64,000 bases of DNA from a virus: positions 1 through 64,000 of the IMG/VR virus record IMGVR_UViG_3300031758_000011; one strand, 5' to 3'. Positions 52,180 through 61,785 of the stretch are shown here, one piece after another. The notes under the pieces are model-generated. The model was not told where the DNA came from. It searched no databases and was given only the letters and a program-made list of their open reading frames with translations. Positions within the stretch are counted from its first letter, which is position 1; each line of letters starts with the position of its first letter. Both the position numbers and the translations under genes were made by a program.

Positions 52180-55100
52180 ATGGGGTATTTATTTGGTTTA
52201 GAATCACCGATATTACAATATAGAGGTTACGATAGAGAAGATGGCGTTTCTACATGTAGAGCTAATCGTGATACGTTATTTAAAAATGTAGCAGAAAATT
52301 TCACTACTCAACAATATAACTATTATTTAGCAAATAATACCTATGATGGATTAACATTTAAACATGAAGTAATCGATATAACACCAGAAGGTGAGATTCA
52401 AATTTTTATTGAACCGTCATATACTAGAGGTTCAATAAAAATTCTTAATTATTCAACAAATTATTTAGGTAAATATTGTTGTGAAAAACAATTTACTCAA
52501 TTTATTGTACCTACAATTGAAAAATTGAGTGTTGATATGACTGGTAAAAGTTATTTTAATTTACCAGCTGGAACTACAGCATTTTGGGATGATAATACAC
52601 AAACATGTAGAGTTAAACCAATTGCTACCCCTTCTGATTCATGTGCAACAACTTTTAAAATAGTACTTAACCCTAACGGAAATGATGGTAGCATTTTTAA
52701 TGTTGGTAAAGATGATACTGATTGCGTATTAAATATTGAATTTGATTATTTATTTAAATATGATTGTGCTAAATTAGGTGAAATTGCAATGAATGGTCAA
52801 GAAGATTCAACTTCTGAGATAAACATTTTAAGACAACAAATAGCGCAACAACAAGTTAAATGTGAAGCAATCACACAAGAAATTGATACTTTAAATAATA
52901 AGTATAGAAACACAGCTTATTCAGTAGAATGTACAAATTTTGCTTCACTTTTAACACCTAGAACTGCGGTAATACCATTAGACTTTGATATAGCATATAA
53001 TTGTAATGATTCATCTAGAATAGGTATAACAGCTTCTATTTCTAATATTACTGGTGGATATCCACCGTATCAAATACAAGGGACATTTGCATATAAAAAT
53101 CAAGCAGCTGCTTTAGCAAATACTAGTTGGGTAAACTACACAGATAATAATATAATTTCATGTTATTTAGGTATTGATAATTGGTTTGCAATCAGAGATT
53201 CAAAAGGTAATGTATTTACTAAATCTATTTTTCCTTTATGTGCTCAAGCACCTACAACACCAACAACTACGACAACTACAACTGGTGCTGGTGGTACATC
53301 AACTACAAATGGTACAACAACAACAACAACAAGAACACCATCTTATCCAGATGTTGAAACTGGATATATACCTTCACCATATTTACCAGACTGGGAACCA
53401 AGAATTATTTGGTATAATGACCCTTATACTAGAAACACAACGTATAATTACACAAATAAACCTTATGTAAACCCAATTACACCAACTAGAATTGTTTCAA
53501 CAAACAATTTTAATAATACTGGATTTGGTGACATAACAAACATATCACCTTTTGCGTTTTATGAATTTAATGATGTAGCAACTAAAACAATATTTTGTAT
53601 TACAGAACCAGATGGTTTAACTGAATGGAATAGAATAATAGGTTATGTAAATTATCAAAAATTTATCAACGGTGACCCAACGTCATATACATGTGAACAA
53701 GTTGCTACATTATACAAATTACAAGAAACAAATGGTGCTATTTATTTAACTGAATGTACAACACCATTTGGTACTAAAACAAATATTAAAAATCAAATTG
53801 ACGCTAAAGTTAAAGAACAAACAAACTGTAATGCTGAAATAGCACGTTTAAATGCTCAATTAACATCTTTGTTAAATCAACCAGTAACACAAACATCATG
53901 TAAAACAATTCTTGATGCTTTAGAAACACTAGATGTTAGTTTTGTTTTAGATGTAGTTGAATCAGATGGTTCATTAACAACGGTACTTGAACAAGAATTA
54001 TTCCCTAGCATAGGTTCTGGTAACTTATACGATTATCTATTAGAAAAACAAGATAGTAGTGGTTTCTATATCTGTGGTACACCAAATCAAGAAGAATTGG
54101 TTTGGGCTGACGCTAATGAATGTTATTCAATCATTTATAGAAAAGATGAGTTTTATGGGCCATCAGCGCCATTAGGATTTTATTTATTTGAATGTACTGG
54201 TAGAATAACTATGGGTGATGTTTGTAACGTTTCTTCATGTAGATTTACTAAAGATATGTTAGGTAGAGGCTTATACAACCAGTCTGGTTATGATTTTACT
54301 GAAATAGAAACGTTTAAAGCTTCATTATCACCAAAAGTTTTTTCATCACAATGGTTAAAATATAGTGAAGTAATTACTGACACTAATATATTAGAAACAA
54401 TCGCTAACAAAAAAATTAAAATATCACTTAAAGTAAATAATACATGTAGTGATATTTGTGTGATGTTAGATGATATTAAACTTAACAAAGAATGTGTTAA
54501 CGGTACTGAAGGTGCTGTTACATTGACTAAATCTCCAGGTTTTAATTTAACAAAAATAGTTGATAATAAAAAGTCATGGAATAGCAACACATCATATGTT
54601 AACAGAGAATTTGTAATCTCAAATGCAACTGGTGGTACAACTATTAGGAACACTGATTATGGTGTGTTAGATGAAAGATTAGTAATCAACACTAAAGAGA
54701 TTGATTTAAACATGAATATTGCATCAGCAATTGAAACTGATGTGTGGTGTTATGTTAACGATAATAATGATATTTTAAACGTTTATAGCGCATTATGTGT
54801 AAATTCAACTAGTGTAACATTTAGTTGTCCTAATGGGTATACACAATCACCATCAAATGATAGTTGTTATTCATCATCAACAATTGCTGCAACATACAGT
54901 GGAACAATGTTTACCGCTTATACTGGTCAAAAATTCACATCATATAACAATTTAGGTGCTAGATTTTATGGCAACATTGATAATTATACTTTCCCAATAA
55001 CTTTACCTTCTGGTACTGTTGTGGATTCAAGCAGTGTGCCAATACCAATACAGAAAACAGTTAGTTCTGGAAATACATTTTGGGCGAATGATGCTATGAA

Positions 55101-57936
55101 TTATTCCGATGGTAGATTAAATGATGCTGGTGTTTGGGGTACGTATTTACCAAATCCAAGTGGTGGGGGTACAAACTATCCAGAATTTAAATGGATAGGT
55201 TTTACTGTTTGTATTGACATTCCAGAACCTAAAACATATTATTTAGGGTTAGCTTCAGATAACTGGCTTAGATTTAAAATAAACGGTGAATTAATTGTTA
55301 GTTTTACAGTTACAGATGGTAGAAACTTTAATTATTTACATGTATTCCCAATTAGCATCCCTTCTGGTCCTACAATTATTGAAATGGAAGGGTATAATGC
55401 TGGTAGCCAAGCAGCATTTGTTGCTGAAATTTATGACCCAAACAGTTTAGAAGACCTAACAGCTTCAACGTCAACTGGAACAACTGGTTTGATTTTCTCA
55501 ACTAAACAAATGATTGGTAGTGAATTTTTATTGAGTGTGACAAATGGTTATTCATGTCCAGATGGTTATTCACTAAATAACTGTAGTGGTGGAACACCAG
55601 TTTGTACATCTATTGGCAGAAGTGTTATTTCAGCGGCAACTGGTACTACTATAGTAAAAACTGATTCGTGTGGTTGTGGAACAGATTGTATAAGTTATAG
55701 TTCATTAACATCAACTAAATTAACAAACATTCCAAGTGATGTTAATTTCAAAGAAATTGTATCAACTGAAATGATTGACGTTAAGAATAGAAAAACAATT
55801 TCTAAATACGCAACGTTAAGAGCTTTCTATGACAAATACTTACAGTCATCTTTGTATACGACAAACGTAAGTTTAGCTTATACATATGACAAAATGAGAA
55901 GTTTAACAGACATGGTCGGTAATTATTGGACTGATGTTGTTGAACAAGTTATCCCATCGACAACAATATGGGGTAATACTATCATTTATGGTAATACATT
56001 ATTTGACCAACAAAAATTCCAATACAAGACTGGTAATTTAGAAACTTGTATAAATGGTTTTGAACACCCAAGCAATACATCATGGGACTTCTTAAATGAT
56101 TGTGTATTTGACCAAATACAAAAATTCTATTCAACTTGTGGTGGTTGCGAAGGCGGTAATTGTAACGATTATTTTAGTATAACTTTAATAGATTTTATGG
56201 ATGACCCATATACAATGCCTACGGATAAAGAATTAAGTTCATTTGTTTCTAGTACATGTGGTGAATGTGATTACACTTCTTTACAAACTGTAATTGATAG
56301 TCATGATACAGAAGCTACGTTAGATTTACTAGGTATAGCTAGTTCCCAATTTAATTCGTTCCAACGACAAGCATTGGAATATAATGAATTAAATGTATTA
56401 GGGTTTTGTAATGATGATTTAATCCAACATTATCCAGATATCAATTTAATCTTAAAATATACAGCAACTAGCACATCATTTAGTTTCCCTAATAATTTCT
56501 TCTATAAAGGTAAACCAAGAAAAGTAAGAGGTTACCGAAGACCTAAAGCGATAACAAGTTCTTCATGGTATGGAGGTATTGGGTTTGTTTTATCAGCATA
56601 CACTGATGATGTCAGATATATCAAATCTGTTAAAACTGCTGCTGAATTACCAACTGTTGGTAATGCTGGTGATTTAATTATGGTCGGAACACCTACTTCA
56701 CATGTAGGTTACGCATGGGACCCAAGAACAAATGAATGGTCAACAACATTATATACTTATATCAATGATGATATTTTAGGTGAAGCTAGAGAAAAAGAAA
56801 ACGCATTTTTAAAAGCTAAAAATGAATTATTCTTAGCAATGAAACCATTTACATGGGCTAATAATTATTTATTACTTCACCCCATTAAAAAATGGGTTTT
56901 ACAAAATGCGCCAATCGTAACTGGTAAAGAAATTATTGAAAGTAAAGGTTCAGTATTACCATGTCCATATAAAATTGAACCATATGAATGTACACTAGAT
57001 TCATTCTGTGGACCATTTAAATATGTAGAAGAACCAAATTGTAATGATGCTGAAATACAACCGTATATAAACTTTAGGAATTTAGATTTAATGGATAGTC
57101 TAAATAACATGCCAAGCGGTTCAGATATGGATTTATTATATTATACTGGAACGTCATGTGATTTCTCTTCTATAGATACATTAAGACCAAATAAAGGACC
57201 AAACGGTTCTGGTGATTTTGGAGATACAACTTTAGAATATATAACTTATGTAAATGAACAAGAACAAAATATAAACGATATAGTTGATGGTTTATATTTA
57301 GGGTTTAAAAAATCAGATTTCCCATCAGTTAATTATAATCAACCAATACAACCTATTACCAATCTTAGTAAATATTACAGTAGTGGCACTATGAGACGTA
57401 TTAAATATACATGGTGGTCTAGAGCATCAGCTTATACAGAATGGAATACAGTTAATTACCCAACACATGGTGTCCCATTAAGTAGTTTATTAAGTGGTGT
57501 TAGTGATGTAAAATATTTAAGTGCGGTATCAACGGTTAGTGAATTACCAACAACAGCTAGTAAAGGTGATTTAATTATGGTTGGAACACCTACTTCACAT
57601 GTAGGTTACGCATGGGACCCAATATTAAACAGTTGGAGCACTGCATTACATGATTTTATTGAAGACCAAATTTTCATCCAAAGAAGACTACAAAAACAAG
57701 ATTCAATGGATAAAAAAAGAAACATGGTTTTATCGATAAAACCAATGTTATGGGCTAGTGAATATTTTATTAGTGATATGACTAGAAACTGGCAATTAAG
57801 CAATGTTTCTGGTTACACCGTTAATACAATACCAGAGTTAATAGCAACCAACGGTGTTAATTTACCACCTAAATATTCAATAACAGCAAGTACTCATACA
57901 TTATCTGGCTTTACTGCAACAACAATAATATATTAA
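52180..57936 (+). CDS. Giant distal-tail protein with PA14-like domain and internal duplication
   Basis: A 1918-residue protein. Residues 1-200 are beta-rich; 210-250 and again near 530-565 form short coiled coils (INILRQQIAQQQVKCEAITQ). Residues 285-350 have a SprB-like module (ITGGYPPYQI). Residues 358-385 are Thr/Gly-rich linker. Residues about 905-1085 match a PA14/GLEYA-like sugar-binding fold: FTVCIDIPEPKTYYLGLASD, NWLRFKINGELIVSFTV, FPISIPSGPTIIEMEGYNAG and QAAFVAEIYDP. A duplicated module at about 1460-1620 and 1760-1915 contains DLIMVGTPTSHVGYAWDP. Cysteine pairs are frequent. It is probably an adhesin or fibre-attachment protein. The next genes are a trio of MYxFD proteins. Confidence 0.65.
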   Translation: MGYLFGLESPILQYRGYDREDGVSTCRANRDTLFKNVAENFTTQQYNYYLANNTYDGLTFKHEVIDITPEGEIQIFIEPSYTRGSIKILNYSTNYLGKYCCEKQFTQFIVPTIEKLSVDMTGKSYFNLPAGTTAFWDDNTQTCRVKPIATPSDSCATTFKIVLNPNGNDGSIFNVGKDDTDCVLNIEFDYLFKYDCAKLGEIAMNGQEDSTSEINILRQQIAQQQVKCEAITQEIDTLNNKYRNTAYSVECTNFASLLTPRTAVIPLDFDIAYNCNDSSRIGITASISNITGGYPPYQIQGTFAYKNQAAALANTSWVNYTDNNIISCYLGIDNWFAIRDSKGNVFTKSIFPLCAQAPTTPTTTTTTTGAGGTSTTNGTTTTTTRTPSYPDVETGYIPSPYLPDWEPRIIWYNDPYTRNTTYNYTNKPYVNPITPTRIVSTNNFNNTGFGDITNISPFAFYEFNDVATKTIFCITEPDGLTEWNRIIGYVNYQKFINGDPTSYTCEQVATLYKLQETNGAIYLTECTTPFGTKTNIKNQIDAKVKEQTNCNAEIARLNAQLTSLLNQPVTQTSCKTILDALETLDVSFVLDVVESDGSLTTVLEQELFPSIGSGNLYDYLLEKQDSSGFYICGTPNQEELVWADANECYSIIYRKDEFYGPSAPLGFYLFECTGRITMGDVCNVSSCRFTKDMLGRGLYNQSGYDFTEIETFKASLSPKVFSSQWLKYSEVITDTNILETIANKKIKISLKVNNTCSDICVMLDDIKLNKECVNGTEGAVTLTKSPGFNLTKIVDNKKSWNSNTSYVNREFVISNATGGTTIRNTDYGVLDERLVINTKEIDLNMNIASAIETDVWCYVNDNNDILNVYSALCVNSTSVTFSCPNGYTQSPSNDSCYSSSTIAATYSGTMFTAYTGQKFTSYNNLGARFYGNIDNYTFPITLPSGTVVDSSSVPIPIQKTVSSGNTFWANDAMNYSDGRLNDAGVWGTYLPNPSGGGTNYPEFKWIGFTVCIDIPEPKTYYLGLASDNWLRFKINGELIVSFTVTDGRNFNYLHVFPISIPSGPTIIEMEGYNAGSQAAFVAEIYDPNSLEDLTASTSTGTTGLIFSTKQMIGSEFLLSVTNGYSCPDGYSLNNCSGGTPVCTSIGRSVISAATGTTIVKTDSCGCGTDCISYSSLTSTKLTNIPSDVNFKEIVSTEMIDVKNRKTISKYATLRAFYDKYLQSSLYTTNVSLAYTYDKMRSLTDMVGNYWTDVVEQVIPSTTIWGNTIIYGNTLFDQQKFQYKTGNLETCINGFEHPSNTSWDFLNDCVFDQIQKFYSTCGGCEGGNCNDYFSITLIDFMDDPYTMPTDKELSSFVSSTCGECDYTSLQTVIDSHDTEATLDLLGIASSQFNSFQRQALEYNELNVLGFCNDDLIQHYPDINLILKYTATSTSFSFPNNFFYKGKPRKVRGYRRPKAITSSSWYGGIGFVLSAYTDDVRYIKSVKTAAELPTVGNAGDLIMVGTPTSHVGYAWDPRTNEWSTTLYTYINDDILGEAREKENAFLKAKNELFLAMKPFTWANNYLLLHPIKKWVLQNAPIVTGKEIIESKGSVLPCPYKIEPYECTLDSFCGPFKYVEEPNCNDAEIQPYINFRNLDLMDSLNNMPSGSDMDLLYYTGTSCDFSSIDTLRPNKGPNGSGDFGDTTLEYITYVNEQEQNINDIVDGLYLGFKKSDFPSVNYNQPIQPITNLSKYYSSGTMRRIKYTWWSRASAYTEWNTVNYPTHGVPLSSLLSGVSDVKYLSAVSTVSELPTTASKGDLIMVGTPTSHVGYAWDPILNSWSTALHDFIEDQIFIQRRLQKQDSMDKKRNMVLSIKPMLWASEYFISDMTRNWQLSNVSGYTVNTIPELIATNGVNLPPKYSITASTHTLSGFTATTIIY
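56671..57621 (+). repeat. Near-identical 54-base direct repeat within the giant gene
   Basis: Positions 56671-56724 and 57568-57621 match at all but one base (a silent C/T difference), 897 bases (299 codons) apart. Each copy encodes DLIMVGTPTSHVGYAWDP. The surrounding modules are much less alike, so the patch seems to have been copied or kept homogeneous. Confidence 0.85.
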
Positions 57937-57952
57937 TTAAAAATTTTTAAAT

Positions 57953-58633
57953 ATGTATTTTTTTGACATAGAAGATTACGCAACAACAACTAGAGCAGCC
58001 TTTGACGCTGACGCAAAAGCTGGTAAAGGTGGTGGTGGTATTAACTATTGTGGTAGAGGTATGTACGGTTCATCATTTGAAGACCTAGTTACTACTGCTG
58101 GGGCGACTAGAGTTGCACACATTTTTGCGGTTCATCAATGGTTTACAGCAACAACAGTTAATATTGGTAATTCAACAAATACTTTAGCTAGAGACATTTA
58201 TTATAATCAGTTATTACCAAATTGGTTACAATATAATATAGATTGGCGTAAATACGTTAATCAAGTGTCATTCACTGAAAAAAAATGGAGAAGTGCGTGT
58301 ATTGATAATAAAGTAAATATTGGTTTTACTTGTACAAGCTATAAAGATGCATGGTCTAGTTATGCTAAATCTGGGTCATTAAATGACCCTAGTAGTTATT
58401 ATTCATCAGCTAATGTACCTTATACTGGGTCAACAACATATAGTAGTTTTTCAGCTGACCCATCAACAAATAGTGGTACAACTGTTAATTTCACAATAGT
58501 ACACCCACAATATAATGATTGGAATGATTCATATTATTATAACCAAAACAATTCATTAAGAAAATATATGGGTAGCCTTAAAGCGTTAATGAAGGCAATA
58601 GATAACGATACTTTTGAAGAGTATACAATATAA
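57953..58633 (+). CDS. MYxFD-family tail protein 1
   Basis: A 226-residue protein, first of three tandem relatives. The N-terminus MYFFDIEDYATTTRAA is shared with the next two. There is a Cys/Gly motif INYCGRGMYG, an AVHQWFTATTV segment and a C-terminal SLKALMKAIDNDTFEEYTI. The Gly-rich beta-type middle with Tyr/Trp/Asn content suggests a receptor-contact protein at the tail tip. Family unknown; the shared end motifs and tandem layout show common origin. Confidence 0.6.
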   Translation: MYFFDIEDYATTTRAAFDADAKAGKGGGGINYCGRGMYGSSFEDLVTTAGATRVAHIFAVHQWFTATTVNIGNSTNTLARDIYYNQLLPNWLQYNIDWRKYVNQVSFTEKKWRSACIDNKVNIGFTCTSYKDAWSSYAKSGSLNDPSSYYSSANVPYTGSTTYSSFSADPSTNSGTTVNFTIVHPQYNDWNDSYYYNQNNSLRKYMGSLKALMKAIDNDTFEEYTI

Positions 58634-58638
58634 GATAA

Positions 58639-58646
58639 TATTTATT
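58639..58646 (+). promoter_or_regulatory. TATTTATT box upstream of MYxFD protein 2
   Basis: TATTTATT, ending 15 bases before the ATG at 58662, between the first and second MYxFD genes. Confidence 0.3.
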
Positions 58647-58661
58647 TAAAAACAAACAATT

Positions 58662-59393
58662 ATGTATTTTTTCGATTTATACGATTATTACACATATAAT
58701 TCAGATGAGACAACATGGTACAATACTGGTAGAAATTATGTAGGTGTTGGTTGTGCTGGATTTATTAAACCAAATGATTTTGCTGATTATGGAACTACAG
58801 CTGATGCTACTAGAGACGCTTTCCTTAAAGCATTATCGGAATGGTTTTTAGCGTCAAGTGCTAGTGGTAACGCATATATAGACGGCTTTACACCAATAAA
58901 TTATAGACCAGATTCTGGATGTACACCAACATATAATGAAATATGGGTTAATTGTATGTATGATTATTGTGATTGGCAAGTGTCAAAATATGAATTAATG
59001 GGTACAATTAATTTAAATAGATATTACTATAATGCCTTTACAAATCCACCACTTAACTATCCAGATTTTGTAGGTAAAACATATGAAGAATTTTTAGATT
59101 ATATGATAACTTATGAAGATTCTTACACTGGAGTATCAACAGTAAATATAAGTATATATAACCCATACACTAGCTCAGCCAGCGCTATTACTAAAACTGT
59201 TAATTTTGGTACTAGTTTTGAAATTTCAGATTTAAAAGTTAAAGTTAATAATTATGATAATTTGATGAAAAAATTTATGTGTAGTGTTAAAAATATGATG
59301 GCAGTAATAGATGGTGACACATTTGATGAACTACCTTATGATAATAACTTGAATTTTTCACCAAACAATGGAGAAAATTATACAATATGGTAA
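58662..59393 (+). CDS. MYxFD-family tail protein 2
   Basis: A 243-residue relative of the preceding protein: start MYFFDLYDYYTYNSDE, a VGVGCAGFIKPNDFADYG motif, ATRDAFLKALSEWFLASS aligned with AVHQWF in the first copy, and CSVKNMMAVIDGDTFDEL near the C-terminus. Tyr-rich stretches and a central CTPTYNEIWVNCMYDYCDW segment distinguish it. Paralogy with its neighbours is visible at both ends, while the middle has diverged, as expected for host-recognition surfaces. Function inferred only. Confidence 0.6.
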   Translation: MYFFDLYDYYTYNSDETTWYNTGRNYVGVGCAGFIKPNDFADYGTTADATRDAFLKALSEWFLASSASGNAYIDGFTPINYRPDSGCTPTYNEIWVNCMYDYCDWQVSKYELMGTINLNRYYYNAFTNPPLNYPDFVGKTYEEFLDYMITYEDSYTGVSTVNISIYNPYTSSASAITKTVNFGTSFEISDLKVKVNNYDNLMKKFMCSVKNMMAVIDGDTFDELPYDNNLNFSPNNGENYTIW

Positions 59394-59420
59394 AATTATA
59401 TTTAATTTAATAATAAATTT

Positions 59421-60008
59421 ATGTATTTATTTGATTTAGAAGATTTTTATAACTCTGGTGTTTGTGGTGCAAACATGACAAAAACAACTCCATCACAATG
59501 GGAAGATGTTTTTACTACATTTAGGTCAATTATTGACTATAATAGTAAATCGTTTAACGATTATTATTTAGAAGAAATTGCTAATTTCCCAGCATCTGAT
59601 TGTAAAAATAAAATTATTGATTTGTACAATGAATGGTTTGTGTTTGTAGATTACGAACCAATAGGTCCATTAAGACAAGCGTTGGCTGATTTAGAAAGTT
59701 CTTTGGTAAATGGTACTTTTGACCAATGTGGTTATACTGAATGGAATGCTTATATGGATGCTTTTAACCAAAACAAAGAGTTACAAAGACAAATTGTATT
59801 TTTATTAGACACAAATTGCGATGTTCAAGCATATGATTTTAACACATGTTCTGAAATTACAACAATAACTGATGAAAAACCAGTAACAAGTAAATGTTGC
59901 GGTATATATATTAAAAGAATTGATATTGGTTCTGAATTTAGAGGTACTGTAACAGACAGTAATAGCTCATCACAAACATCTGGTGGAATATCAATTGTTA
60001 ACAATTAA
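59421..60008 (+). CDS. MYxFD-family tail protein 3
   Basis: A 195-residue protein, third of the trio: MYLFDLEDFYNSGVCGAN, KIIDLYNEWFVFVDYEPIGP matching the helical SEWF/HQWF position, and LRQALADLESSLVNGTFDQC aligned with the end motif. A new C-terminal segment (TSKCCGIYIKRIDIGSEF) is absent from the other two, where the protein stops soon after the motif. The addition may be a different attachment or oligomerisation element. Confidence 0.55.
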   Translation: MYLFDLEDFYNSGVCGANMTKTTPSQWEDVFTTFRSIIDYNSKSFNDYYLEEIANFPASDCKNKIIDLYNEWFVFVDYEPIGPLRQALADLESSLVNGTFDQCGYTEWNAYMDAFNQNKELQRQIVFLLDTNCDVQAYDFNTCSEITTITDEKPVTSKCCGIYIKRIDIGSEFRGTVTDSNSSSQTSGGISIVNN

Positions 60009-60027
60009 CAAATTTAAAATTTAAATA

Positions 60028-60035
60028 TATTTATA
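60028..60035 (+). promoter_or_regulatory. TATTTATA box abutting the start at 60039
   Basis: The box ends 4 bases before the ATG, as for the gene at 6720; if it is a promoter the RNA would be almost leaderless. Confidence 0.3.
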
Positions 60036-60038
60036 GTT

Positions 60039-60281
60039 ATGTTGGTATTATTAAAAAATATAGTTGGAGAAGTTGTAACTGAATACAATGGTTCTGTTAA
60101 TTTGGTTAAAAATGTTGTTTGTGATATTCAAACTGAAGATTACATAAACATGTATGGATTAACTGCTTTTTTACAAGACTTTTCTAGAATTGAATATACT
60201 AGTAGAGCTAATACACCTATTGTTTATGGATTAAAAAACCAATATGATGTTGAAATTAAAGATATAGAAATAAGCTACTAA
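60039..60281 (+). CDS. Small unknown tail-operon protein
   Basis: An 80-residue protein: MLVLLKNIVGEVVTEYNGSV, NLVKNVVCDIQTEDYINMYG and VYGLKNQYDVEIKDIEISY. The pattern of alternating hydrophobic residues suggests a compact beta fold. Its stop overlaps the next start (TAATG), so it is coupled with the 477-residue protein. No known family. Confidence 0.55.
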   Translation: MLVLLKNIVGEVVTEYNGSVNLVKNVVCDIQTEDYINMYGLTAFLQDFSRIEYTSRANTPIVYGLKNQYDVEIKDIEISY

Positions 60282-61714
60282 TGAGATACCAAGAAAGAAT
60301 ATATTCACAAACACAACATTCTGGGCGTAGAAACAAAAAAGACAATAATGTCAACATGAGTTCAGATATATGTATTTTTCAATCACCTTTATTCAACATA
60401 ACTGGTGCGACAAAAATAGATTGTACTGGAACAACTATGTCTGCTGGTACTCACATAGTAACTACTAGTTTAACACAAACAATACCATTATCATTTGGGT
60501 TTACAGCAAACACTCAAACATTTATTGATACAGAAGCTACATTTAAATTTTCAATATATAAATACGAAGATGTTTTTACTGGGTTTACAACGACACCGAT
60601 ATTTTCATCAAACATTATTAGTTATTCAGCTTTTAGTGCGACAAATACAACAACACAATATATACCAACTAGTGGACTAACATTAGACGGTGAATACTTA
60701 GTTAAAGGATTTTTTGAATATAGTGCATGCACTGATTATTTAAGAAGGTTAGGTAAAAAAATAGACACATCATTTTATTTATTCGGAAATGAATATAGCA
60801 TTTACAATGGTGATGTTGATTATTACTTCTTAGCAATGACATCAGCAGCAACACCTACATTATTCACAGCTGGTCAAGGAATCCCAGTTAACTCATTATA
60901 CCAATCAGTAATATTACCAGAACCTAATACAACTCAAATATTATTACCTAATAATCCAAGTGGCGATTTTGTTGTAACATTAAATGGTTTAACTTTAGCC
61001 AAAGATTACGATTACATATACAGCGCAAATGTAATCACATTAAGCGCAGCAACTGTTGTTGATGATATAGTAACGTTGATATATGTACCTACAGAATCAT
61101 CACAATTAACAATTGATTATATTGATGTTGTTGGACCTATACCTAGCGGACCTACAAACGGTGAAGGTAGTAATAACTATTATTATAACACAACAACAAA
61201 TAAATATGAGGTTTATACATCTGTTAACCCAGATACATTATCAAAAATAATTGTAATGATAAACGGGGCTACATTAGCTGATAATGTTGATTATTACAAA
61301 TCAACTACTAACCCAAAACGTATTATTTTAGAAGGTGATATATATGATGGTGATATGATTACATTGGTTTATTTTCCTTTGATACAATTTTCAAATGGTA
61401 TAAACACAAATTTAGTAACGGTAAATTGGACAATAGACCCAGCACCACAAACAAACAATGGTGAATTTACATTAGAAGTAGGTTATGACAATACATTTAG
61501 TTCTTTTTATTTTACTGGAACGACAAATTACATTGAAAATGTAAATGTATATACAAATAGTTTTAACGTTACTGGTAGTGTTGGAACTCAATATTTCTAT
61601 AGAGTTAAAAATAATAAGAAATACACTACTTTATGTGGTGATGAAATAAACAATATTAGTTATAGTGATACCATTCCTATAAAAATAACAACTAATTCTG
61701 TAAATTCGTATTAA
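60281..61714 (+). CDS. Tail structural protein with Ig-like modules
   Basis: A 477-residue protein starting MRYQERIYSQTQHSGRRNKK, with a beta-rich body. Two short repeats of the type 'v.lNG..l....DY.......i.l......D.itliY' occur: FVVTLNGLTLAKDYDYIYSA and IVMINGATLADNVDYYKSTT, each followed by a strand ending in V/ITLIYVP or ITLVYFP. These look like small beta-sandwich modules found in tail-spike and fibre proteins. A C-terminal domain (FTLEVGYDNTFSSFYFTGTT) resembles fibronectin-III. It probably forms part of the distal tail. Moderately sure it is structural, unsure of role. Confidence 0.55.
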   Translation: MRYQERIYSQTQHSGRRNKKDNNVNMSSDICIFQSPLFNITGATKIDCTGTTMSAGTHIVTTSLTQTIPLSFGFTANTQTFIDTEATFKFSIYKYEDVFTGFTTTPIFSSNIISYSAFSATNTTTQYIPTSGLTLDGEYLVKGFFEYSACTDYLRRLGKKIDTSFYLFGNEYSIYNGDVDYYFLAMTSAATPTLFTAGQGIPVNSLYQSVILPEPNTTQILLPNNPSGDFVVTLNGLTLAKDYDYIYSANVITLSAATVVDDIVTLIYVPTESSQLTIDYIDVVGPIPSGPTNGEGSNNYYYNTTTNKYEVYTSVNPDTLSKIIVMINGATLADNVDYYKSTTNPKRIILEGDIYDGDMITLVYFPLIQFSNGINTNLVTVNWTIDPAPQTNNGEFTLEVGYDNTFSSFYFTGTTNYIENVNVYTNSFNVTGSVGTQYFYRVKNNKKYTTLCGDEINNISYSDTIPIKITTNSVNSY

Positions 61715-61731
61715 TATTATTTACTATTGAA

Positions 61732-61739
61732 TATTTATA
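61732..61739 (+). promoter_or_regulatory. TATTTATA box upstream of gene at 61786
   Basis: TATTTATA followed by A-rich leader, ending 46 bases before the ATG at 61786. Confidence 0.35.
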
Positions 61740-61785
61740 ATTAAAATAAAAAAAAGATATAATAAAAAACAAAATATAAAATAAT

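Noticed and set aside
53174-53470. 98-codon + strand frame within the giant gene
   Set aside because: Gln/Leu-rich sequence from reading the Thr-rich linker in another frame; no domain and no independent start signal.
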